NCBI GenBank assembly: GCA_937891475.1
Contig: CALATC010000140.1
Coordinates: 1-5,804, forward strand
Origin: an uncultured Granulicatella sp.
GTDB taxonomy: Bacteria; Bacillota; Bacilli; Lactobacillales; Aerococcaceae
Direction: 5' to 3'
Length of the DNA: 5,804 nucleotides
Under the pieces are notes generated by a model, which was not told the DNA's origin, did no database searches, and worked only from the letters and a program-made list of their open reading frames with translations. The first letter of the stretch is position 1, and each line of letters begins with the position of its first letter. Below are positions 1 to 4,538 of the stretch, piece by piece. The translations under genes were made by a program, and so were the position numbers.

Positions 1-6
1 GAATGA

Positions 7-49
7 AAATGGCGATTATATATTTTTTTATATAACCGTCATTTATTTT
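7..49 (+). terminator. Imperfect hairpin, possible terminator of a rightward gene left of the window
   Basis: A 16-nt arm at 7-22 pairs with 29-44 around a six-T loop. Read as + strand RNA it has one G-U pair (12 with 39) and one A-C mismatch (15 with 36). The arm is followed by A and then TTTT at 46-49. The T-rich tail is better in the + direction than in the minus direction, which suggests it ends a rightward gene lying outside the window. The tract is interrupted and no gene is visible, so the role is an inference. Confidence 0.4.
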
Positions 50-69
50 AATGAAAGTTGTTTTCATTA
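49..69. repeat. Perfect 8-bp inverted repeat, operator-like
   Basis: TAATGAAA at 49-56 and TTTCATTA at 62-69 form a perfect inverted repeat around a 5-bp centre (GTTGT). No T-run follows on either strand, so it does not look like a terminator. Its size and spacing fit a binding site for a dimeric regulator, but I cannot assign a family. Confidence 0.4.
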
Positions 70-85
70 CATTTATTTTCGCTAA

Positions 86-107
86 AATGATTGATATAAT
101 AATCATT
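86..107 (+). promoter_or_regulatory. Inverted repeat enclosing an extended -10 element
   Basis: AATGATT (86-92) and AATCATT (101-107) are perfect inverted arms 8 bp apart. The centre contains TATAAT at 95-100, preceded by TG plus one base (92-94), which is an extended -10 on the + strand. The -35 region at the right distance (72-77, TTTATT) is poor. A repressor bound to the palindrome would cover the -10. The only thing downstream on + before jag antisense sequence is the hairpin at 149-179, so the transcript, if any, would be short. Confidence 0.3.
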
Positions 108-144
108 CTAAGCATTATCCTTTAAATGTCGATTTTGAAAGCAC

Positions 145-179
145 AAAAAAAGCTTATGACCAAAACGGTCATAAGCTTT
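145..179 (-). terminator. Rho-independent terminator of the rpmH-rnpA-yidC-jag gene set
   Basis: A perfect 13-bp stem (149-161 with 167-179) with a 5-nt loop lies just after the jag stop codon. On the minus strand it runs into a T tract (151 to 145). On the + strand the stem is followed by CATTTTT, so it may also stop rightward transcription, although less cleanly. Confidence 0.9.
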
Positions 180-186
180 CATTTTT

Positions 187-978
187 CTATTCTGCGATTT
201 CAACTACGAGGTAACGATGTGGTTCTTTACCTTCTGAGTGAGTTGAGATGCGTTTGTTTTTACTTAACGCAGCGTGAATTTGTTTTCTTTCATACGCTGG
301 AAGTGGTTCTAAGTAAACAGGTTGTTTTGTTTTTAATACTTTACGAGCTGTTCTTTCCGCAATTTGTTGTAATGTTTCACTACGGCGTTGACGGTAATCA
401 CCAACATCCACTTGAACTGAAATACGTCCTTTAACGAAACGGTGTACAGATACTTGCGCAAGTACTTGTAAAGCATTCAAGATTTTACCATGTTTTCCGA
501 TTAAAAGACCTTGTTTGTCTGTGTCGAATATGAAAGTCATGCGGTCACGACGTGCTTCAACCGTTACTGTTGCTTCAGCGCCGTATGTTTTAGCGATGCC
601 TTCTAAGTATTCTTTTGTCACACGAGCAGCTTCTTCTAATTGGTCTACTGTTTCTTCGTAATCAACTTCTCCCGCTTCTTCTTCTTCGAAATCATCTTCC
701 TCGAAGTCTTCTTCAGGAACTTCTACTGTTTCTACAGTTGTTTCTTCCACTGTTTCAACAACAGGTTCCACAACTTCTTCTACTACTTCTTCGCTAACCA
801 TTGTAGCAACTGGTGTTAATTCCACTTCAGCATTTTTTTGACCGAAGCCAAACAATCCTTTTTTACCTTCAGAAATGATTTCCACAAACACTTGGTCTTG
901 CGGTAATCCTAACTGACGTAATCCTTTTTGGATTGCTTTTTCTACTGAAACGTCACTTACTTTAATTGTATTTGTCAT
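187..978 (-). CDS. jag (khpB): Jag/KhpB, KH-R3H RNA-binding protein with acidic linker
   Basis: The 263-residue product is the SpoIIIJ-associated protein Jag, also called KhpB or EloR. In Gram-positive cocci the family is a cytoplasmic RNA-binding protein that partners KhpA and affects cell elongation and division. The N-terminal Jag domain (about 1-52) ends with the typical KKGLFGFG motif (39-46). A long linker (about 61-109) is almost entirely Glu, Asp, Val and Thr, with no Lys, Arg or His from 49 to 118. The KH domain (about 120-195) carries GKHG at 161-164. The C-terminal R3H domain (about 200-263) carries the Arg-x3-His motif as RKQIH at 231-235. The ATG start has AGGAGAG at 985-991, six bases upstream. 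It lies 76 bp after yidC, the standard pairing, and is the last gene before the terminator. The linker threonines resemble the part of pneumococcal KhpB that is phosphorylated by StkP, but phosphorylation here is inference. Confidence 0.95.
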   Translation of the reverse strand: MTNTIKVSDVSVEKAIQKGLRQLGLPQDQVFVEIISEGKKGLFGFGQKNAEVELTPVATMVSEEVVEEVVEPVVETVEETTVETVEVPEEDFEEDDFEEEEAGEVDYEETVDQLEEAARVTKEYLEGIAKTYGAEATVTVEARRDRMTFIFDTDKQGLLIGKHGKILNALQVLAQVSVHRFVKGRISVQVDVGDYRQRRSETLQQIAERTARKVLKTKQPVYLEPLPAYERKQIHAALSKNKRISTHSEGKEPHRYLVVEIAE

Positions 979-1054
979 CGTAAACTCTCCTACTCTATAA
1001 AAATCATTGTTATTATCTCATGATTGAGACATTTCAACAAGAGCTCTATAAGAA

Positions 1055-1867
1055 TTATTTTCCGTGTCTTTTCTTCGCTTTTTCGAGCGCTCTTGCACGA
1101 CGTTTTTTCTCAGCGGCAATTGCTTTTTGCTCTTCTTGGAATTTAAATGGATTATTTAATAGTAATGTTTGGCCTACCATAAATACGTTTCCGACTACCC
1201 AGTAGAGTGATAACGCACTTGATAACCCAAGAGACATAAATAGGATCATTGCTGGCATGACATACATCATAACTTTACCAGCGCCACCAGTATCTTGCAT
1301 TTTCATTGATAACCATGTTGTGATGTACGTAGTTAATGCTGCTAAGACTGGTAAGATGAAATATGGGTCTGGTTGGTCTAATTGGAACCATAAGAAATGA
1401 CCTGTTTTCAATACGTCTGTACGACTGATTGCTTGATACAATGCCATCATAACTGGCAATTGAATTAATAATGGTAAACATCCAGCATATTGGTTGATAC
1501 CTTCACGCTCATATAAAGCGTTCATTTCAGCTTGAAGCATTTCTTGTGTTGCACGGTCGCGTGCTGAATACTTCTCACGTAAAGCTTTAATTTCTGGTTG
1601 AAGAATCGCTTGTTTACGCGTGCTTTGGTATTGGAAGTGCATTAAAGGAACCATAATTAAACGAGTAATAATCGTAAAGACGATAATCCCTAATCCATAA
1701 CTTCCACCTAATAGGTTTGATAACCAGATGATAAATTGAGATAAATTATATAGAACAATTCGATCCCAGAATCCTGTACTAGACTCCGTAATTGGAGAAG
1801 TTCCACAGGCCGCTAAAAATAAAGTTAAAACTGCTAATGATAAAATCAATTGGCTTTTTTTCTTCAC
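1055..1867 (-). CDS. yidC: YidC/Oxa1-family membrane protein insertase (lipoprotein form)
   Basis: This 270-residue product belongs to the short Gram-positive YidC group (SpoIIIJ/YidC1 type). These proteins insert small membrane proteins into the cytoplasmic membrane, alone or with SecYEG. A lipoprotein signal peptide (basic MKKK start, hydrophobic 6-18) ends in the lipobox LAAC, with the lipid-modified Cys at 21. Membrane segments are visible at about 57-77, 128-148, 167-187, 199-215 and 216-237. Arg69, in the first of these after the signal, corresponds to the family's conserved groove arginine. A cytoplasmic loop (about 78-127) and a Lys/Arg-rich tail (247-270) that could contact ribosomes match the family. 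I chose the GTG start at 1867 because AGGTGG sits nine bases upstream and the signal peptide then has the normal length. An in-frame TTG at 1903 would add 12 residues but has only a weak site. It lies between rnpA and jag, as is usual. Confidence 0.93.
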   Translation of the reverse strand: MKKKSQLILSLAVLTLFLAACGTSPITESSTGFWDRIVLYNLSQFIIWLSNLLGGSYGLGIIVFTIITRLIMVPLMHFQYQSTRKQAILQPEIKALREKYSARDRATQEMLQAEMNALYEREGINQYAGCLPLLIQLPVMMALYQAISRTDVLKTGHFLWFQLDQPDPYFILPVLAALTTYITTWLSMKMQDTGGAGKVMMYVMPAMILFMSLGLSSALSLYWVVGNVFMVGQTLLLNNPFKFQEEQKAIAAEKKRRARALEKAKKRHGK

Positions 1868-1876
1868 TGAAAAGTC

Positions 1877-1882
1877 CCACCT
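1877..1882 (-). promoter_or_regulatory. Ribosome binding site that decides the yidC start
   Basis: AGGTGG on the minus strand, within a longer AAAAGGTGGGA match, lies nine bases before the GTG at 1865-1867. The competing TTG at 1901-1903 has only a short AGGA-like match close to it, and part of its upstream sequence lies in a hairpin. This supports GTG as the start. Confidence 0.7.
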
Positions 1883-1904
1883 TTTAGAATATTTAATTTT
1901 CAAC

Positions 1905-1927
1905 GATTCCTATTTATAGTAGGAATC
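1905..1927 (-). repeat. Intercistronic stem-loop between rnpA and yidC
   Basis: GATTCCTA (1905-1912) and TAGGAATC (1920-1927) are perfect 8-bp inverted arms with a 7-nt loop. The repeat begins directly after the rnpA stop codon (1928-1930). No T-run follows on the minus strand, so it is not a normal intrinsic terminator. A role in mRNA processing or in protecting a 3' end is possible but not shown. Confidence 0.5.
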
Positions 1928-2272
1928 TTAATTTTTAGGTAATAATGTAGCTAATTTTAAAACATGCATCATACTGCTTTTCATTTCTTGATAAGACATT
2001 TGTACGATGGGTTGACGAGCAATGACGATAAAATCTACATCTTGCGCCAATTGGTCGTCCAGTTCCATTAAAATATGACGGATTCTTCTTTTTAGACGAT
2101 TACGCGTAACCGCATTTCCAAGTTTTTTGCTGACAGAGATTCCCACACGAAAATGGGATTGGTCTTCCTTATTATATTTATAAATAACGAATTGACGGTT
2201 CGCTGTCGATTTTCCCTTGTGGAATACTTTTTGAAATTCGCGGTCTTTCTTTACTCGAAACGATTTCTTCAT
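1928..2272 (-). CDS. rnpA: Ribonuclease P protein component
   Basis: This 114-residue basic protein is the protein subunit of RNase P. With the catalytic RNA (rnpB) it removes the 5' leader from precursor tRNAs. The start [17 protein letters not shown] is typical of the family, and the signature RNR motif is intact as RNRLKRRIR at 57-65. The length is normal for Firmicutes (about 110-120). The ATG has GGAGAG at 2283-2288, ten bases upstream. It lies immediately downstream of rpmH, as in most bacteria. Here an intrinsic terminator separates the two genes and I see no good promoter in the 66 bp between them, so rnpA probably depends on read-through from the rpmH promoter. Confidence 0.96.
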   Translation of the reverse strand: MKKSFRVKKDREFQKVFHKGKSTANRQFVIYKYNKEDQSHFRVGISVSKKLGNAVTRNRLKRRIRHILMELDDQLAQDVDFIVIARQPIVQMSYQEMKSSMMHVLKLATLLPKN

Positions 2273-2307
2273 CTACTTGAATCTCTCCAGTCACTCAAAT
2301 GGTTTTT

Positions 2308-2340
2308 AAAAAAAAAGACCACTGAGACGTTCAGTGATCT
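2308..2340 (-). terminator. Intrinsic terminator between rpmH and rnpA, overlapping the rpmH stop codon
   Basis: On the minus strand, arm 2340-2331 pairs with 2325-2316 (10 bp with one G-U pair) around a 5-nt loop, followed by eight T residues (2315-2308). The first arm begins with the last two bases of the rpmH TAG stop (2341-2339). It probably ends most rpmH transcripts and lets only part continue into rnpA, matching the need for far more bL34 than RnpA. Confidence 0.85.
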
Positions 2341-2473
2341 AAGCTGCTAAAACTTTTCTACCTTTACGGCGTCTGCTTGCTAATACTCTACGGCCATTTT
2401 TTGTGCTCATACGTTTACGGAATCCGTGAACTTTTTGACGTTTGCGTTTGCTTGGTTGATATGTTCTTTTCAT
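2339..2473 (-). CDS. rpmH: 50S ribosomal protein L34 (bL34)
   Basis: This 44-residue protein is bL34, a small, extremely basic protein of the large ribosomal subunit. The sequence begins [12 protein letters not shown] and contains [16 protein letters not shown] (16-31) followed by the basic run RRRKGR, all diagnostic of the family. The length is the usual 44. AGGAGGTG at 2481-2488 lies seven bases before the ATG and is one of the strongest ribosome binding sites in the window, as expected for a ribosomal protein. It is the first gene of the leftward set, about 50 nt downstream of the predicted transcription start, and faces away from dnaA across the origin, as in Bacillus and relatives. Confidence 0.98.
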   Translation of the reverse strand: MKRTYQPSKRKRQKVHGFRKRMSTKNGRRVLASRRRKGRKVLAA

Positions 2474-2503
2474 TCGTGTGCACCTCCTACTGTAAATGAA
2501 ATA

Positions 2504-2526
2504 TCTAGTCTCCCTAGACAGTCTAG
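2504..2526 (-). repeat. Overlapping palindromes at the rpmH transcript start
   Basis: The perfect dyad CTAGAC-A-GTCTAG spans 2514-2526. A second inverted repeat, TCTAG and CTAGA around TCTCC, spans 2504-2518. Both arise from three CTAG tetramers at 2505, 2514 and 2523, spaced exactly 9 bp apart. The two stems share the middle CTAG and so cannot form together. They lie at or just after the predicted transcription start. Function unknown. Confidence 0.45.
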
Positions 2527-2529
2527 TAC

Positions 2530-2558
2530 ATTATAAATATAAAATGTTTACTTGTCAA
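2530..2558 (-). promoter_or_regulatory. Sigma-A promoter of rpmH and the leftward genes
   Basis: On the minus strand TTGACA (2558-2553) and TATAAT (2535-2530) are separated by exactly 17 bp, a full match to the housekeeping consensus. The predicted start is near 2523, giving a leader of about 50 nt before rpmH. It is the strongest promoter visible in the window. Confidence 0.93.
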
Positions 2559-2653
2559 TATAAACTATCTAATCACTAAATTACTGAAGTATCATAACAT
2601 AATCAGACTAAAAATTTCTACAAATAACTGTTGATTTCGCTCTATTTTTTTAA

Positions 2654-2770
2654 TTATTCACATCGATGGTGGATAGTTTTTTTGCATAAAAGACGATTTC
2701 CACAGACTTATGAACAATTTATCCACAAAATAACATCCTGTTTACAAAAATTATGCACAATGGTGGATAA
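2654..2770. other. oriC: oriC upstream DnaA-box sub-cluster 1
   Basis: Three boxes match TTATNCACA exactly on +: 2654-2662 (TTATTCACA), 2719-2727 (TTATCCACA) and 2751-2759 (TTATGCACA). A one-mismatch box lies on minus at 2762-2770 (TTATCCACC). Two weaker 7/9 matches lie at 2668-2676 (minus) and 2696-2704 (+). In Bacillus such boxes upstream of dnaA form the incA/incB part of a two-part origin. DnaA binding here is inferred from motif density. Confidence 0.88.
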
Positions 2771-2864
2771 CTCTATTAAATTCCTTTTATATCAACTTTT
2801 TTAGTTGTTTATAACTGCTCTTTTTTTGTGTATATCTCTGTGAATTTCCACTTTTTCATTCGAC
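2771..2864. other. A+T-rich spacer between the upstream DnaA-box groups
   Basis: This stretch has no box closer than two mismatches, except for partial matches near 2839-2847 and 2844-2851. It is very A+T-rich, with several T runs and a short dyad (CAACT at 2793-2797, AGTTG at 2803-2807). It could bend easily or open secondarily, but it lacks the GC cluster and trio run seen after dnaA. I see no gene in it. Confidence 0.4.
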
Positions 2865-2938
2865 TTATCCACCGTTTTGTGGATAAAGTTATCCAAATCT
2901 CACTTTTTTTGTGATTTTCTCCATCCGATTGTGGAAAA
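2865..2938. other. oriC: oriC upstream DnaA-box sub-cluster 2, next to the dnaA promoter
   Basis: A consensus box lies on minus at 2878-2886 (TTATCCACA). One-mismatch boxes lie at 2865-2873 (+, TTATCCACC), 2889-2897 (+, TTATCCAAA) and 2930-2938 (minus, TTTTCCACA). The first two face each other four bases apart. The last overlaps the likely -35 region of dnaA, which fits autorepression by DnaA. Confidence 0.85.
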
Positions 2939-2960
2939 CTTTTTTGAAAGATGGTACACT
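2932..2960 (+). promoter_or_regulatory. Probable dnaA promoter with extended -10
   Basis: TACACT at 2955-2960 is preceded by TG plus one base (2952-2954), an extended -10. A weak -35 (TGGAAA, 2932-2937) lies 17 bp upstream, inside the DnaA box at 2930-2938. The predicted start is near 2967, about 40 nt before the dnaA ATG. The weak -35 and the overlapping box fit a promoter repressed by DnaA, but the hexamers are not strong. Confidence 0.45.
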
Positions 2961-2992
2961 GTTAAATGGATTAGAATCTTGAAAACGATAGA

Positions 2993-2998
2993 AGGAGG
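2993..2998 (+). promoter_or_regulatory. Ribosome binding site that decides the dnaA start
   Basis: AGGAGG, within GAAGGAGGTG at 2991-3000, lies seven bases before the ATG at 3006. It rules out the longer open frame that begins at 2877 inside the origin boxes. Confidence 0.9.
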
Positions 2999-3005
2999 TG
3001 CATTT

Positions 3006-4364
3006 ATGAATTCCATCCAAGAATTTTGGAAACTATTATTAGAACACTTTGAAAAAACAAATTCCGAATTTACATTTAACCACTGGATTAAACCAGCTGA
3101 ACCGATTCGAATTGAACAAAATATTCTCTATATTAAAGTGCCTTCTAAAACATTTGCGAGATATTGGCAAGATAACCTTATTAGAGACATCATGGAAATT
3201 GGATATGATTACTTCAGACAATCGTTTGAACCACGTTTTATCGATTCAGAAGATGAAGGTCCAGTAAACACTCCATTCCACAAAGGAGTCGAAGAAATTC
3301 AACCAAATATTCCTGAAACTCCTACAATGGTTGCCATCGAGGAAGACTCGCATTTGAATCCTAAATATACATTTGAAACTTTCATTATTGGGAAAGGAAA
3401 TCAAATGGCCACGGCTGCCGCGCATTACGTTGCGGATAATCCTGGTAATACTTACAACCCTCTTTTCTTCTATGGAGGTGTAGGTCTTGGAAAAACTCAT
3501 TTAATGCAAGCCATTGGGAATAAATATAAGAAGAGCCATCCAAACGCACGTGTCAAATACGTGACGAGTGAAGAGTTTATGAATGAAATGATCGCTTCGA
3601 TTGGATCAAAAACACCGCAAGAATTCCGCAATCGTTACCGTAATGTGGATATCTTATTGGTCGATGATATTCAATTCTTAGCGAAAAAAGAAGCAACTCA
3701 AGAAGAGTTTTTCCATACATTTAATGCGCTTTTCAATAACCAAAAACAAATCGTATTAACGAGTGACCGTCAACCAACGGAAATTAAAGAATTACAAGAA
3801 CGTCTCGTATCTCGTTTCGTATCTGGTTTATCCGTAGATATTACGCCACCAGACTTAGAAACGCGTATTGCGATCTTACAAAATAAAGCCACTTCTCTTG
3901 GCTTTAATATTCCAATTGAAGTGTTGAGTTATGTCGCAGGTCATATTCAATCAAACGTCCGTGAATTAGAAGGAGCTCTTATGCGTCTTCAAGCGTACTC
4001 AGTTATGGTCGGACAAGATATTTCAACAGACTTGGCTGCAGAAGCGTTGCAATCGTTCCTTCCTGGAGGCGACGAGAAGCTTCTTACAGTTCATGATATC
4101 CAAAGCGCCGTTGCGAAATACTACAATATTACAGTAGAAGATATTAAAGGAAAGAAAAGAACGAAGACGATGGTTCAACCGCGTCAAATTGCGATGTATC
4201 TTTCTCGTGAATTAACACGTGTTTCTCTTCAAAAGATTGGTGCTGATTTTGGTCGTGACCACTCAACGGTTATTCACGCCTATGAAAAAATTAGCCAAGA
4301 AGCTAAAGATGATCCAGAAACGATTCGCGTGATTAATGAAATCAAGCATTCGCTCGGTTATTAA
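3006..4364 (+). CDS. dnaA: Chromosomal replication initiator protein DnaA
   Basis: This 452-residue protein is the AAA+ initiator that binds DnaA boxes, forms an ATP-dependent filament and opens the origin. Domain I (about 1-80) begins with the typical helix IQEFWKLLLEHF and the tryptophans of the oligomerisation and helicase-loading face. Domain II (about 81-115) is a short acidic linker. Domain III has Walker A GGVGLGKT (157-164), Walker B LLVDD (217-221), sensor 1 around LTSDR (251-255), the arginine finger in RLVSRF (Arg270) and sensor 2 in NVRELEGAL (Arg319). Domain IV has the basic GKKRTKT loop (382-388) and the DNA-binding signature GRDHSTVIHA (416-425). Length and motifs are complete. 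The frame is open back to 2877, but that extension lies in origin DNA, lacks family similarity and has no suitable ribosome site. It probably forms a transcript with dnaN, since no terminator lies between them. Confidence 0.99.
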   Translation: MNSIQEFWKLLLEHFEKTNSEFTFNHWIKPAEPIRIEQNILYIKVPSKTFARYWQDNLIRDIMEIGYDYFRQSFEPRFIDSEDEGPVNTPFHKGVEEIQPNIPETPTMVAIEEDSHLNPKYTFETFIIGKGNQMATAAAHYVADNPGNTYNPLFFYGGVGLGKTHLMQAIGNKYKKSHPNARVKYVTSEEFMNEMIASIGSKTPQEFRNRYRNVDILLVDDIQFLAKKEATQEEFFHTFNALFNNQKQIVLTSDRQPTEIKELQERLVSRFVSGLSVDITPPDLETRIAILQNKATSLGFNIPIEVLSYVAGHIQSNVRELEGALMRLQAYSVMVGQDISTDLAAEALQSFLPGGDEKLLTVHDIQSAVAKYYNITVEDIKGKKRTKTMVQPRQIAMYLSRELTRVSLQKIGADFGRDHSTVIHAYEKISQEAKDDPETIRVINEIKHSLGY

Positions 4365-4366
4365 GC

Positions 4367-4468
4367 TGTGGATAAGTGCCAAAAAACGGTGGAGTTTTCC
4401 ACAATGGTTATCCACAACTAAAAATGGTCTCTGTTATAAGGAAAATAGACTTTTCCACAATATACACA
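4367..4468. other. oriC: oriC downstream DnaA-box cluster between dnaA and dnaN
   Basis: Two consensus TTATCCACA boxes lie at 4367-4375 (minus, starting two bases after the dnaA stop codon) and 4408-4416 (+). One-mismatch boxes on + lie at 4395-4403 (TTTTCCACA), 4451-4459 (TTTTCCACA) and 4460-4468 (ATATACACA). The last two abut head to tail and point into the GC cluster and trio run. This matches the incC arrangement in Bacillus, where a pair of boxes loads DnaA onto the unwinding strand. Confidence 0.9.
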
Positions 4469-4516
4469 GGCCCTACTACTATTACTATTTTATTAATAAA
4501 TAAATTAAATATAAAA
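4469..4516 (+). other. oriC: DNA unwinding element: GC cluster, DnaA-trios and pure A/T tract
   Basis: GGCCC (4469-4473) directly follows the last DnaA box. Sharing its final C, the triplets CTA, CTA, CTA, TTA, CTA and TTT run from 4473 to 4490. Their complement reads 3'-GAT, GAT, GAT, AAT, GAT, AAA, the DnaA-trio pattern. Positions 4486-4516 are 31 bases of only A and T. The order box pair, GC cluster, trios, A/T tract is that of the basal unwinding system described in Bacillus subtilis. That DnaA opens the duplex here is inferred from this match. Confidence 0.85.
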
Positions 4517-4538
4517 GCACACCCTAAAGGAGGCAGTT

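Noticed and set aside
126..434. Open frame on + over the jag 3' end
   Set aside because: It is antisense to jag, crosses the terminator hairpin, has no ribosome site and its product resembles no family I know.
615..797. Leucine-rich open frame on +
   Set aside because: It is the reverse of the Glu-rich linker of jag; the leucine content comes from GAA/GAG codons read backwards.
1012..1040. Possible promoter for jag on minus (TTGTTG, 17 bp, GATAAT)
   Set aside because: The -35 matches at only three of six positions. Such pairs are common in A+T-rich gaps, so I do not list it as a feature.
2153..2350. Open frame on + across the rnpA start and rpmH terminator
   Set aside because: It is antisense to rnpA, has no ribosome site and includes the terminator stem.
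2793..2807. Short dyad CAACT/AGTTG with a T5 loop in the origin spacer
   Set aside because: The five-base arms in A+T-rich DNA are not distinctive, and no gene end lies nearby for it to terminate.
2877..3005. N-terminal extension of dnaA by 43 residues
   Set aside because: It runs through DnaA boxes and the promoter. The ATG at 3006 has a strong ribosome site and gives the normal DnaA N-terminus.
3644..3652. Near-consensus DnaA boxes inside dnaA (3644-3652, 4270-4278) and dnaN (5489-5497)
   Set aside because: Each has one mismatch and falls in codons for conserved residues. Isolated 8/9 matches are expected by chance in this base composition.
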